A stretch of DNA of 64,000 nt, taken from contig NZ_CAKAKL010000006.1 in the NCBI RefSeq assembly GCF_916619195.1, positions 248,001-312,000 of the forward strand. The letters are read 5' to 3'. This stretch comes from Inquilinus sp. Marseille-Q2685. Lineage in GTDB: Bacteria; Pseudomonadota; Alphaproteobacteria; DSM-16000; Inquilinaceae. Made by a program: the position numbers and the translations under genes. Under the pieces are notes generated by a model. The model did not search any database. It was not told the DNA's origin and worked only from the letters and a program-made list of their open reading frames with translations. Of this stretch, positions 9,793 to 17,784 are shown piece by piece (within the stretch, counting starts at the first letter, position 1; every line of letters starts with the position of its first letter).

Positions 9793-10129
9793 TCCATCCT
9801 CCCGTTTCGGCTGTGCCTTCCCACAACGTTCGGCAGTGCTTGACGCCGATCCGCCGAGGGCTCAATACTCCATTTGTATGATGAATAGCAAAGAGCGCGG
9901 TCGGCAAGCCAGATCGCGCCGCTGAGGAAAGGCCGTGGTCGAGAAGAGCGGAGAGACTGTCGTTCATGCGGACGGCAAGCGGACAACCCGTGGCATCGTT
10001 GTCTGCGGCCCCGACCTGCGCATCGGCCGGAACAAGAACATCGGACCGACGGAAGACGGCGAAGCCGGGACGCTGCGGCGCCCGAGCGGCTTCGGCAGCG
10101 TCTGACCGGCCGCGGGAAAGGGGGAACAG
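9793..10129. promoter_or_regulatory. divergent control region between epimerase and GntR genes
   Basis: 337 bases with no convincing gene. TTTGTATGATGAA (9873-9885) lies in the most AT-rich stretch, about 80 bases before the epimerase start. Its core TTGTATGA recurs in inverse orientation upstream of chvE (37309-37319). FadR-subfamily GntR regulators often bind sites of this TTGTAT type, so it is a candidate operator. The half toward 10129 shows only a ribosome-binding site (AAAGGGGGA) before the GntR start. Confidence 0.4.
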
Positions 10130-10987
10130 ATGTCCGACCCGGACAACCCAGTCGGGAAAGGATCGGTCGCGATGGCGGCGTCCGCCCATCCGGATGCGGT
10201 GACGGTGGCCTCGCGCCCCGCATCGCGGCGCAAGGAGGACCGGCGACCCGCCGACCAGACGCAGGGCGGCAGCAAGACCTTCTCGCGCCGCTCCCTGCAC
10301 GGCCAGATCGCCTACGACATCGGCACCCGGATCGTGCGCGGCGACATCCCGCCCGGCGCCGTGCTGCCGAACGAATCCGACCTGTCGACCCAGTTCTCGG
10401 TCAGCCGCACCGCTTTGCGCGAGGCGATCAAGGTGCTGGCCGCCAAGGGGCTGGTCGAATCCCGCCCGAAGACCGGCACCCGGGTGCGGCCGCGGGGCGA
10501 ATGGAACATGCTGGACCCGGATCTGCTGGCCTGGCAGTTCGCGACCCAGCCGATGGAGCGCCTGGCCAAGGACCTGTTCGAGATCCGCCAGATCATCGAG
10601 CCGGCGGCGGCGGCCATGGCGGCGGAACGCGCCGATGACGACCAGCGCAAGGCGATCAGCCGCGCCTTCGCCGACATGGAGGCGGCACCGGACGGCGACG
10701 CCTCGGTCGAGCCCGACCTGCGCTTCCACCAGTCGATCCTGGCGGCGTCGAACAACGAGTTCCTGCAGCCGCTGGGCGCCCTGATCGAAACCGCGATGGC
10801 GTCCAGCTTCCGCATCACCAACAACGCGCCCGGGGCGCTGCAGGTGTCGCTGCCCCTGCACTGCGCGGTGCGCGACGCCATCCTGGCGCATGAGCCGGAG
10901 GAGGCGCGCCGGGCGATGCGGATCCTGCTCGAGGACGCGGCGCAGGACATGCGCCGCGCCCTGCCGCACATCAAGCCGAAACCCTAA
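10130..10987 (+). CDS. GntR-family regulator, FadR subfamily
   Basis: 285-residue transcription factor. An unusually long disordered, charged N-terminus (1-50) precedes a winged helix at about 53-120 (LHGQIAYDIGTRIVRGDIPPGAVLPNE in pieces; VSRTALREAIKVLAAKGLVESRPKTGTRV is the recognition part). An all-helical FCD ligand domain spans about 140-265 with conserved Asp and His residues (DLRFHQSIL, HCAVRDAIL) that usually bind a metal and an organic acid. A strong AAAGGGGGA lies before ATG 10130. It heads the sugar-acid operon and most likely represses it until an aldonate or ketodeoxy-acid is present. Confidence 0.88.
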   Translation: MSDPDNPVGKGSVAMAASAHPDAVTVASRPASRRKEDRRPADQTQGGSKTFSRRSLHGQIAYDIGTRIVRGDIPPGAVLPNESDLSTQFSVSRTALREAIKVLAAKGLVESRPKTGTRVRPRGEWNMLDPDLLAWQFATQPMERLAKDLFEIRQIIEPAAAAMAAERADDDQRKAISRAFADMEAAPDGDASVEPDLRFHQSILAASNNEFLQPLGALIETAMASSFRITNNAPGALQVSLPLHCAVRDAILAHEPEEARRAMRILLEDAAQDMRRALPHIKPKP

Positions 10988-11015
10988 ACACAGCCTAGCC
11001 AACAAGGACCTCGCA

Positions 11016-12761
11016 ATGGCTGACGACGCCGCCGGCAACAACAAGAAGCGCTACCGTTCCTCCCACTGGTTCGGCCCGCACGACAAGGATGGCTTCCTGC
11101 ACCGCAGCTGGATGCGCAATCAGGGCCTGCCGGACCATCTGTTCGACGGGCGCCCGGTGATCGGCATCTGCCAGACCTTCTCCGAGCTGACCCCCTGCAA
11201 CGCCCATTTCCGCAAGCTGGCGGAGCATGTGAAGCGTGGCATCTGGGAGATGGGCGGCTTCCCGGTGGAGTTCCCGGTGTTCTCGACCGGCGAGACCAAT
11301 CTGCGGCCGACCGCTATGCTGTACCGCAACCTGGCGGCGATGGATGTCGAGGAGGCGATCCGCGCCAACCCGATCGACGGCGTCGTGCTGCTGACCGGCT
11401 GCGACAAGACCACGCCGTCGCTGCTGATGGGCGCGGCCAGTTGCGACATCCCGGCGATCGTCGTCTCCGGCGGCCCGATGCTGAACGGCCGCTACCAGGA
11501 CCGCACCATCGGGTCGGGCACGGCGGTCTGGCAGTTCGACGCCGACGTCAAGGCCGGGGTGATGAGCCTGCAGCAGTTCATGGAGGCCGAGCAGGCGCAG
11601 TCCCGCTCCGCCGGGCACTGCATGACCATGGGCACGGCCAGCACCATGAACTCGATGGCCGAGGCGCTGGGCACCAGCCTGACCGGCTGCGCCGCGATCC
11701 CGGCGGTGGACGCCCGCCGCTACGTCATCGCCCACATGTCCGGCCGCCGCATCGTCGAGATGGTGCATGAGGACCTGCGCATCTCGAAGATCCTGACCCG
11801 CGAGAACTTCCTGAACGCGGTGCGCGTCAACGGCGCCATCGGCGGGTCGACCAACGCGGTCATCCATCTTTTGGCCCTCGCCGGCCGCACCGGCGTCGAC
11901 TTCACCCTGAAGGACTGGGACGAGTACGGCCGCGACGTGCCGACTCTGGTCGACCTGATGCCGTCCGGCCGCTTCCTGATGGAGGATTTCTACTACGCCG
12001 GCGGCATCCCCGCGGTGACCCGGGCGCTGGGCGAGAACGGCATGCTGTTCAAGGACGCCCCGACCGTCACCGGCAAGTCGATGTGGGAGAACGTCCGGAA
12101 CGCCGCCAACTGGAACCCGGAGGTGATCCGCCCCTGGGACAACGCGCTGGTCAAGCAGGGCGGCATCGTGGTGCTGAAGGGCAACCTGGCGCCGGACGGC
12201 GCGGTGCTGAAGCCCAGCGCCGCCACGCCGGAGCTGATGCAGCACCGCGGCCGCGCCGTGGTGTTCGAGAGCATCGAGCACTACAAGGCCCGCGTCGACG
12301 ACCCGGATCTCGACATCGACGAGACCTGCGTCATGGTGCTGAAGAACTGCGGCCCGAAGGGTTATCCGGGCATGGCCGAGGTCGGCAACATGGCGCTGCC
12401 GCAGAAGGTGCTGAAGAAGGGCGTGCGCGACATGGTCCGCATCTCCGACGCCCGGATGAGCGGCACCGCCTACGGAACGGTGGTGCTGCACACGGCGCCG
12501 GAGGCGGCGGCCGGCGGCCCGCTGGCCCTGGTGCAGGACGGCGACATGATCGAGCTGGACGTCGCCGGCCGGCGGCTGCATCTCGACGTGCCCGAGGCGG
12601 AGCTGGCGGAGCGGCGCAAGCGCTGGTCGCCGCCGGAGCCGACGATGAAGGGCGGGTACCAGGAGCTGTATGTCCGGCACGTGATGCAGGCCGACAAGGG
12701 CGCCGACCTGGACTTCCTGGTCGGCTGCCGCGGTCACGCCGTGCCGCGCGACAGCCATTGA
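11016..12761 (+). CDS. IlvD/Edd family aldonate dehydratase (L-arabinonate dehydratase-like)
   Basis: 581-residue [2Fe-2S] dehydratase that turns a sugar acid into its 2-keto-3-deoxy form. Cluster ligands fit C61, C129 (LLTGCDKTTPS) and C202 (GHCMTMG). This three-cysteine spacing and the length fit the pentonate/hexonate branch (rhizobial L-arabinonate dehydratase) better than IlvD itself. The start ATG 11016 has AAGGA upstream; the longer open frame to 10890 overlaps the GntR gene and is not used. Substrate candidates are L-arabinonate, D-xylonate, L-fuconate or D-galactonate; sequence alone cannot choose. A hairpin with T residues follows before the SDR gene. Confidence 0.88.
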   Translation: MADDAAGNNKKRYRSSHWFGPHDKDGFLHRSWMRNQGLPDHLFDGRPVIGICQTFSELTPCNAHFRKLAEHVKRGIWEMGGFPVEFPVFSTGETNLRPTAMLYRNLAAMDVEEAIRANPIDGVVLLTGCDKTTPSLLMGAASCDIPAIVVSGGPMLNGRYQDRTIGSGTAVWQFDADVKAGVMSLQQFMEAEQAQSRSAGHCMTMGTASTMNSMAEALGTSLTGCAAIPAVDARRYVIAHMSGRRIVEMVHEDLRISKILTRENFLNAVRVNGAIGGSTNAVIHLLALAGRTGVDFTLKDWDEYGRDVPTLVDLMPSGRFLMEDFYYAGGIPAVTRALGENGMLFKDAPTVTGKSMWENVRNAANWNPEVIRPWDNALVKQGGIVVLKGNLAPDGAVLKPSAATPELMQHRGRAVVFESIEHYKARVDDPDLDIDETCVMVLKNCGPKGYPGMAEVGNMALPQKVLKKGVRDMVRISDARMSGTAYGTVVLHTAPEAAAGGPLALVQDGDMIELDVAGRRLHLDVPEAELAERRKRWSPPEPTMKGGYQELYVRHVMQADKGADLDFLVGCRGHAVPRDSH

Positions 12762-12770
12762 GCACGATCC

Positions 12771-12799
12771 GGGCCCGTCCCGGCCGGGGCGGGCCCTTT
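12771..12799 (+). terminator. hairpin between dehydratase and SDR genes (attenuating terminator candidate)
   Basis: GGGCCCGTCCC pairs with GGGGCGGGCCC around GGCC (one G-T pair), followed by TTTCCTC. It lies 18 bases before the next start codon, inside an otherwise tight operon. It may only reduce read-through or protect the upstream mRNA. Confidence 0.55.
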
Positions 12800-12816
12800 C
12801 CTCGCAGACAGGGATC

Positions 12817-13593
12817 ATGACCGAATACGCGATCTATCCGTCGCTGCGCGACAAGCCGGTCTTCGTGACCGGCGGCGGCAGCGGCATCGGCGAAAGCATC
12901 GTCGAGCATCTGTGCCGCCAGAAGGCGCGGGTGTTCTTCGTCGACATCAACGAGGAGGCGTCGACCACCCTGGTCGCCCGGCTGAAGGCCGAGGGGCTGG
13001 CGGCGCCGCTGTTCCGCCGCTGCGACCTGCGCGACATCGCCGACCTGCGCGCCGCGGTGGCCGAGGCTCAAGCGGCGATCGGGCCGATCCGCGTCCTGAT
13101 CAACAACGCGGCGCACGACCAGCGCCACGCGCCGGAGACGGTCGAGCCCGACTACTGGGACGAGCGCATGGCGGTGAACCTGCGCCACCAGTTCTTCGCC
13201 GCCCAGGCGGTGCAGCCGGGGATGCGCGACGCCGGTGGCGGGTCGATCATCAATTTCGGCTCGATCTCCTGGCGGCTGCGCCAGGGCGGCATGCCCGCCT
13301 ACACCGCCGCCAAGGCGGGTGTCGAGGGGCTGACCCGCGGCCTGGCGCGCGACTGGGGCCCGCAGCACATCCGGGTCAACACCGTGATGCCGGGCTGGGT
13401 CATCACCCAGCGCCAGAAGGATCTGTGGCTGACGCCGGAGGCGGACGAGGAGCGCCGGAAGGGGCAGTGCATCCCCGACCAGGTGCTGCCCGTGCATCTG
13501 GCGCAGATGACCCTGTGGCTGGCGGCGGACGACAGCGCCATGTGCACCGGCCAGACTTTCGTTGTGGACGCCGGCTGGGCGTCGGGACTGTGA
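12817..13593 (+). CDS. SDR-family sugar 1-dehydrogenase (xylose dehydrogenase-like)
   Basis: 258-residue short-chain dehydrogenase. The cofactor loop is TGGGSGIG (18-25) and the catalytic triad S149, Y162, K166 is in NFGSISW and AYTAAK. The opening AIYPSLRDKPVFVTGGGSGIG, the CDL after the third strand, the MAVNLRH block and the ending FVVDAGW resemble Caulobacter XylB D-xylose dehydrogenase. It probably oxidises an aldopentose or hexose to the lactone, the first step before the dehydratase. The epimerase upstream fits this. No dedicated lactonase gene is visible in the cluster. Confidence 0.83.
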   Translation: MTEYAIYPSLRDKPVFVTGGGSGIGESIVEHLCRQKARVFFVDINEEASTTLVARLKAEGLAAPLFRRCDLRDIADLRAAVAEAQAAIGPIRVLINNAAHDQRHAPETVEPDYWDERMAVNLRHQFFAAQAVQPGMRDAGGGSIINFGSISWRLRQGGMPAYTAAKAGVEGLTRGLARDWGPQHIRVNTVMPGWVITQRQKDLWLTPEADEERRKGQCIPDQVLPVHLAQMTLWLAADDSAMCTGQTFVVDAGWASGL

Positions 13594-13600
13594 GGCGGAA

Positions 13601-14602
13601 ATGAACCTGATCCAACTGCGCACCAAGGCCGGCGAGCGGCGCGTCGGCATCGTCACCGGGGACGACTCGCTGAAGCTGCTCTCCGCCTTCGACACAACCT
13701 ACGAGCTGGCCCAGGCGGCGATCGGCGCGCGCAAGACCATCGCCGAGCTGGTCGCGGCCGACGAGGGCGCCGGCACCGAATCCTATGACGCGGTGATCGC
13801 CGAGGCGCGGCTGCTGCCGCCGCTGGACCACCCCGATCCGGCGCATTGCTTCGTCACCGGCACCGGCCTGACCCATCTCGGCAGCGCCGATGCCCGCGAC
13901 CAGATGCACAAGACCCTCGGCGAGGCCGAGAAGCTGACCGACAGCATGAAGATGTTCCGGGACGGCATCGCCGGCGGCAAGCCGGAGGGCGGCCGCGACG
14001 GCAGCAGGCCGGGCGTGGCGCCGGAGTGGTTCTACAAGGGCGACGGGTCGATCGTCGTCGCCGGCGAGCAGGCGCTGACCATGCCGTCCTTCGCGCTGGA
14101 CGGCGGCGAGGAGCCGGAGATCACCGGCTGCTACCTGGTCGGGCCGGACGGCACGCCCTGGCGCGTCGGCTTCGCCATCGGCAACGAGTTCTCCGACCAC
14201 ATCCTGGAGCGGCAGAACTACCTGCTGCTGGCGCATTCCAAGCTGCGCCAGTGCTCGGTCGGGCCGGAGCTCCTGGTCGGGCCGCTGCCGGAGGATGTGC
14301 GCGGCACCAGCCGGATCACCCGCGGCGGCCAGACGATCTGGGAGAAGCCGTTCCTGAGCGGCGAGGCCAATATGAGCCACTGGATCGCCAATCTGGAGCA
14401 CCACCACTTCAAATACGGCCTCTTCCGCCGGCCGGGCGACGTGCATCTGCACTTCTTCGGCACCGCGACGCTGAGCGTCACCGACGGTATCAAGCCGGAG
14501 CCCGGCGACCGCTTCGAGATCGAAGCCAAGGCTTTCGGCCGCGCCCTGCGCAACCCCCTCGCGCGCGCCGAGGAGAAGACGGTGACGGTCCGGGCGCTGT
14601 AG
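13601..14602 (+). CDS. AraD1/GguC-type fumarylacetoacetate hydrolase family protein
   Basis: 333-residue protein of the FAH superfamily. The core HCFVTGTGLTHLGSADARDQMH, YFKG-like EWFYKGDGSIV and LHFFGTATLSVTDGI are the GguC/AraD1 pattern. Members sit in arabinose and galactose gene clusters. Related FAH enzymes hydrolyse L-2,4-diketo-3-deoxypentonate to pyruvate and glycolate. GGCGGAAATG gives the start at 13601, 7 bases after the SDR stop, so the two are co-translated. In Agrobacterium gguC follows chvE-gguAB; here those transporter genes lie about 20 kb away. Confidence 0.82.
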   Translation: MNLIQLRTKAGERRVGIVTGDDSLKLLSAFDTTYELAQAAIGARKTIAELVAADEGAGTESYDAVIAEARLLPPLDHPDPAHCFVTGTGLTHLGSADARDQMHKTLGEAEKLTDSMKMFRDGIAGGKPEGGRDGSRPGVAPEWFYKGDGSIVVAGEQALTMPSFALDGGEEPEITGCYLVGPDGTPWRVGFAIGNEFSDHILERQNYLLLAHSKLRQCSVGPELLVGPLPEDVRGTSRITRGGQTIWEKPFLSGEANMSHWIANLEHHHFKYGLFRRPGDVHLHFFGTATLSVTDGIKPEPGDRFEIEAKAFGRALRNPLARAEEKTVTVRAL

Positions 14603-14629
14603 GCTCGGGGCACGGACCACTCTCCCTTA

Positions 14630-14709
14630 CTGTCATTGCCGGGTTTGACCCGGCAATCCAGAGGGTCTCGACAGACTCTGGATGCCCGGGTCAAGCCCGG
14701 GCATGACAG
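14630..14709. repeat. paired inverted copies of a dispersed palindromic repeat
   Basis: Two near-identical 34-36-base palindromic units face each other: 14630-14663 (begins CTGTCATTGCCGGG) and 14674-14709 (ends CCCGGGCATGACAG). Each is itself a hairpin around TTTGACC or GGTCAAG. This is the well-known alphaproteobacterial type found between and within genes. The second copy creates a false N-terminal extension (from 14682) of the next SDR frame. Confidence 0.8.
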
Positions 14710-14738
14710 AAAAAACGACGGAACACGGGGAAACGCGG

Positions 14739-15467
14739 ATGAACAGGATCGATCTCGACGGCAAGCTGGCCGTGGTCACCGGCGGGGCGCAGGGCATCGG
14801 CCGGGCGGTGGCCGAGCGCTTCATCGCCTCGGGCGCCCAGCTGGTGCTGTGGGACCGCGACCAGGCCCTGGTCGAGGAGACGGCGAAGGCGATCGGCGCC
14901 AAGGGCGTCGCCATCGACGTCACCGATGCCACTGCCGTGGCCGCTGCGGTCGAAGCCCAGGGGCGGATCGACATCCTGGTCAACAATGCCGGCATCGCCG
15001 GTCCTTCGGTGAAGACCTGGGACTATCCGATCGACACCTGGCGCCAGGTGATCGAGCTGGACCTGAACGCCGTCTATTACTGCTGCCGGGCGGTGGTGCC
15101 GGGCATGATCGCCCGCAACTACGGCCGGATCGTCAACGTCGCCTCGATCGCCGGCAAGGAGGGCAACCCCAACGCCAGCGCTTATTCCGCCGCCAAGTCG
15201 GGCGTGATCGCCCTGACCAAGTCGCTGGGCAAGGAACTGGCGGGCCACGACATCGCGGTGAACTGCGTCACCCCGGCGACGGCGAAGACCCGGATCCTGG
15301 AGCAGATCAGCCAGGAGCATATCGACTACATGCTGTCGCGCATCCCGCGCGGCCGGTTCCTGAAGGTCGAGGAGGCGGCGGCGATGATCGCGTGGCTGTG
15401 CTCGGCCGAGAACAGCTTCACCACCGGCGCCGTCTTCGACCTGTCGGGCGGCCGCGCGACCTACTGA
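14739..15467 (+). CDS. SDR-family dehydrogenase, likely for a 2-keto-3-deoxy sugar acid
   Basis: 242-residue short-chain dehydrogenase with TGGAQGIG (14-21), NNAG (82-85) and catalytic S136, Y149, K153. Asp39 at the end of strand two (LWDRD) favours NAD. The VNVASIAGKEGNPNASAYSAAKSG segment and length match the group that oxidises C4 of L-2-keto-3-deoxy-pentonate or -rhamnonate. That would supply the substrate of the neighbouring AraD1-type hydrolase. Start ATG 14739 is chosen because upstream codons lie in a repeat. It ends 4 bases before the kinase start. Confidence 0.8.
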   Translation: MNRIDLDGKLAVVTGGAQGIGRAVAERFIASGAQLVLWDRDQALVEETAKAIGAKGVAIDVTDATAVAAAVEAQGRIDILVNNAGIAGPSVKTWDYPIDTWRQVIELDLNAVYYCCRAVVPGMIARNYGRIVNVASIAGKEGNPNASAYSAAKSGVIALTKSLGKELAGHDIAVNCVTPATAKTRILEQISQEHIDYMLSRIPRGRFLKVEEAAAMIAWLCSAENSFTTGAVFDLSGGRATY

Positions 15468-15471
15468 GCCG

Positions 15472-16470
15472 ATGGCCGACGCCGACCTTCTCGCGGCGCT
15501 GCGCCGGATGGGGTTGGCCGGGCCGGGCGAGACGCCGCGCTTCACCGCGCTGACCGGCGGCGTCTCGTCCGACATCTTCCGGGTCGACCTCGCCGCGGGC
15601 CCGATCTGCGTCAAGCGGGCCCTGGCCAAGCTGCGGGTGGCCGCCGACTGGCGGGCGCCGGTGGCCCGCAACCTGTACGAGGCGCGCTGGATGCGGGTCG
15701 CCGCCGGGGTCGTGCCGTCGGCGGTGCCGCGGCTGCTGGGCCAGGACGAGGCGGCCGGGGCGCTGGCCATGGCCTATCTGGCGCCGGAGGACCACCCGGT
15801 GTGGAAGGCCGAGCTGCGGGACGGCCGCGCCGACCCGGCCTTCGCCGCCGAGGTCGGGCGGCGCCTGGCCGCCATCCACGCCGTCACGGCGAGGGACCCG
15901 GCCCTGGCGGCCGACTTCCCGACCGACGCGATCTTCACCGACATCCGCCTCGAGCCCTATCTGGTGGCGACCGCGGCGGCCCATCCGGACTGCGCCCCGG
16001 CGCTATACGCGCTGGTCGAGACCACCCGGACGACGAAGCGGGCGCTGGTGCATGGCGATGTCAGCCCGAAGAACATCCTGGCCGGGCCGCAGGGGCCGGT
16101 GTTCCTGGACGCCGAATGCGCCTGGTGGGGCGATCCGGCCTTCGACCTGGCCTTCTGCCTGAACCACCTGCTGCTGAAGGGGCTGTGGCGGCCGGAGTCG
16201 GCGCCGGACTTCCTGGTCTGCTTCGACACGATGGCAACCGTCTATCTCGCCGGCGTGGACTGGGAACCGGCCGGCGCCTTCGAATCCCGCGCCGCCCGGC
16301 TGCTGCCCGGCCTGTTCCTGGCCCGGGTCGACGGCAAGTCGCCGGTCGAGTACCTGACCGATGGAGCCCAGAAGGACCGCGTGCGCCGCGTGGCCCGGGC
16401 CCTGCTGCTGGACCCGCCGTCGCGCTTGGTGGACATTCGGACCGCCTGGGCAGAGGAGCTGAGCCTGTGA
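15472..16470 (+). CDS. APH-family small-molecule kinase
   Basis: 332-residue kinase of the aminoglycoside/choline phosphotransferase fold. A nucleotide loop lies near residues 27-45 (LTGGVSSDIFRV) with an ATP-binding Lys in ICVKRA. The catalytic loop HGDVSPKN spans 194-201 and the metal motif DAE is at 213-215. It overlaps the enolase-like gene by 4 bases (GTGA), which ties the two functions together. An antibiotic target is unlikely in this sugar operon. I infer that it phosphorylates a sugar, polyol or sugar acid that the enolase-like protein then dehydrates. Confidence 0.8.
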   Translation: MADADLLAALRRMGLAGPGETPRFTALTGGVSSDIFRVDLAAGPICVKRALAKLRVAADWRAPVARNLYEARWMRVAAGVVPSAVPRLLGQDEAAGALAMAYLAPEDHPVWKAELRDGRADPAFAAEVGRRLAAIHAVTARDPALAADFPTDAIFTDIRLEPYLVATAAAHPDCAPALYALVETTRTTKRALVHGDVSPKNILAGPQGPVFLDAECAWWGDPAFDLAFCLNHLLLKGLWRPESAPDFLVCFDTMATVYLAGVDWEPAGAFESRAARLLPGLFLARVDGKSPVEYLTDGAQKDRVRRVARALLLDPPSRLVDIRTAWAEELSL

Positions 16471-17741
16471 CCTCCACCACCATCGCCGGGATCCGCGGCC
16501 GGCGCGTCTGGGACAGCCGAGGGCGGCCGACGGTCGAGGCCGAGATCCGCCTCGAAGGCGGCGCCACGGGCCGCGCCATCGCCCCGGCCGGCGCCTCCAC
16601 CGGCTCCGGCGAGGCGCGGGACAAGCGCGACGGCGGCGCGGCCTTGGGCGGCCATGACGTGCAGGGCGCGGTCGCCGCGGTGAACGGCGAGATCGCCCGC
16701 GCCCTCGCCGGCTTCGACGCCGCCGACCAGGCCGGGCTGGACCGGGTGCTGATCGATCTCGACGGTACGCCGGACAAGTCGCGGCTGGGCGGCAACGCCA
16801 CCATCGCCGTGTCGATGGCAGCCGCCCACGCCGCCGCTTCCGCCGCCGGCCTGCCGCTGTGGCGCCATCTCGGCGGCGGGGACGCCGTCCTGCTGCCCTT
16901 GCCCGAGATCCAGATCTTCGGCGGCGGCGCCCATGCCGGGCGGCGTCTGGACGTGCAGGATTTCCTGGTGGTCTGCCCCGGCGCCGGCAGCTTCGCCGAG
17001 GCGCTGGACTGGACCGCCGAGGTCTACCGCGCCGCCGGATCGCTGATGGCTGACGCCGGCAAGCTGTACGGCGTCGCCGATGAGGGCGGCTTCTGGCCGG
17101 ACTTCGCTGACGCCGCGGAGGCGCTGGACATGCTGGTCCGCGCCATCGAGCGCGCCGGCCGCCGGCCCGGCGAGGAGGTCGCGATCGCGCTGGACGTCGC
17201 CGCCTCGGAGTTCGGCCGCCACGGCCGCTACCGCTTCGAGGGGCGGGATCACGACACCGGCGGGATGGTCGAGCTGGTGGCCGGCTGGACCAAGCGTTGG
17301 CCGATCGTCTCGGTCGAGGATCCGGTGGCCGAGGACGACGCGGCCGGCTTCCGCGCCGTCACCGCCGCGGTCGGCGACCGGGTGCAGGTGGTCGGCGACG
17401 ACTTCCTGGTCACCGATGCCGCGCGGGTGCGCGACGCCGCGACGGCCCGGGCCTGCACCACCGTGCTGATCAAGCCGAACCAGCGCGGCACGCTGACCGA
17501 GACCAGGGCGGCCTGGGAGGCGGCGAAGGCGGCCGGCCTGGGCGGCATCGTCTCCGCCCGCTCGGGCGAGAGCGAGGACACCACCATCGTCGACCTCGCG
17601 GTCGGCTGGGGCGTCGGCCAGCTGAAGGTCGGGTCCTTCGCCCGGTCGGAGCGGATGGCGAAGTGGAATGCGGCGCTGAGGATCGAGGAGGCGCTGGGCC
17701 CCCGCGCCCGCTTCGCCGGCCGAAGCGTCTTGCGCGGGTAA
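16467..17741 (+). CDS. enolase paralogue with altered active site
   Basis: 424 residues, the full length of a phosphopyruvate hydratase. Conserved are the mobile loop AGASTGSGEA (41-50), H156 in GAHAG, E206 (DEGGF), metal ligands D243, E284, D311, general base K336, R365-S366 and K387. Two usually invariant positions differ. The Glu of the QEF motif is Asp165 (QDF), and the active-site His of the SHRSGET motif is Ala364 (SARSGES). Trp210 replaces the small residue after GGF. It therefore seems not to be the glycolytic enolase but a relative acting on another phosphorylated 2-hydroxy acid. Start GTG overlaps the kinase stop. Confidence 0.85.
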   Translation: MTSTTIAGIRGRRVWDSRGRPTVEAEIRLEGGATGRAIAPAGASTGSGEARDKRDGGAALGGHDVQGAVAAVNGEIARALAGFDAADQAGLDRVLIDLDGTPDKSRLGGNATIAVSMAAAHAAASAAGLPLWRHLGGGDAVLLPLPEIQIFGGGAHAGRRLDVQDFLVVCPGAGSFAEALDWTAEVYRAAGSLMADAGKLYGVADEGGFWPDFADAAEALDMLVRAIERAGRRPGEEVAIALDVAASEFGRHGRYRFEGRDHDTGGMVELVAGWTKRWPIVSVEDPVAEDDAAGFRAVTAAVGDRVQVVGDDFLVTDAARVRDAATARACTTVLIKPNQRGTLTETRAAWEAAKAAGLGGIVSARSGESEDTTIVDLAVGWGVGQLKVGSFARSERMAKWNAALRIEEALGPRARFAGRSVLRG

Positions 17742-17784
17742 CCCCTTCCGGGGTGTTCTGCCCGTCCCGCAACCGGATGAGTCC

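Noticed and set aside
14682-14738. N-terminal extension of the second SDR gene
   Set aside because: It lies in the dispersed palindromic repeat and lacks a ribosome-binding site; the family starts at MNRIDLDGKLAVVTGG.
16467-17741. Calling this gene the glycolytic enolase eno
   Set aside because: Two normally invariant active-site residues are changed and the neighbours are a kinase and sugar-acid enzymes, so an alternative substrate is more likely.
17741-17754. ACCCC-TTCC-GGGGT hairpin as a strong terminator
   Set aside because: Only five pairs and no T run; at most a weak pause before rmuC.
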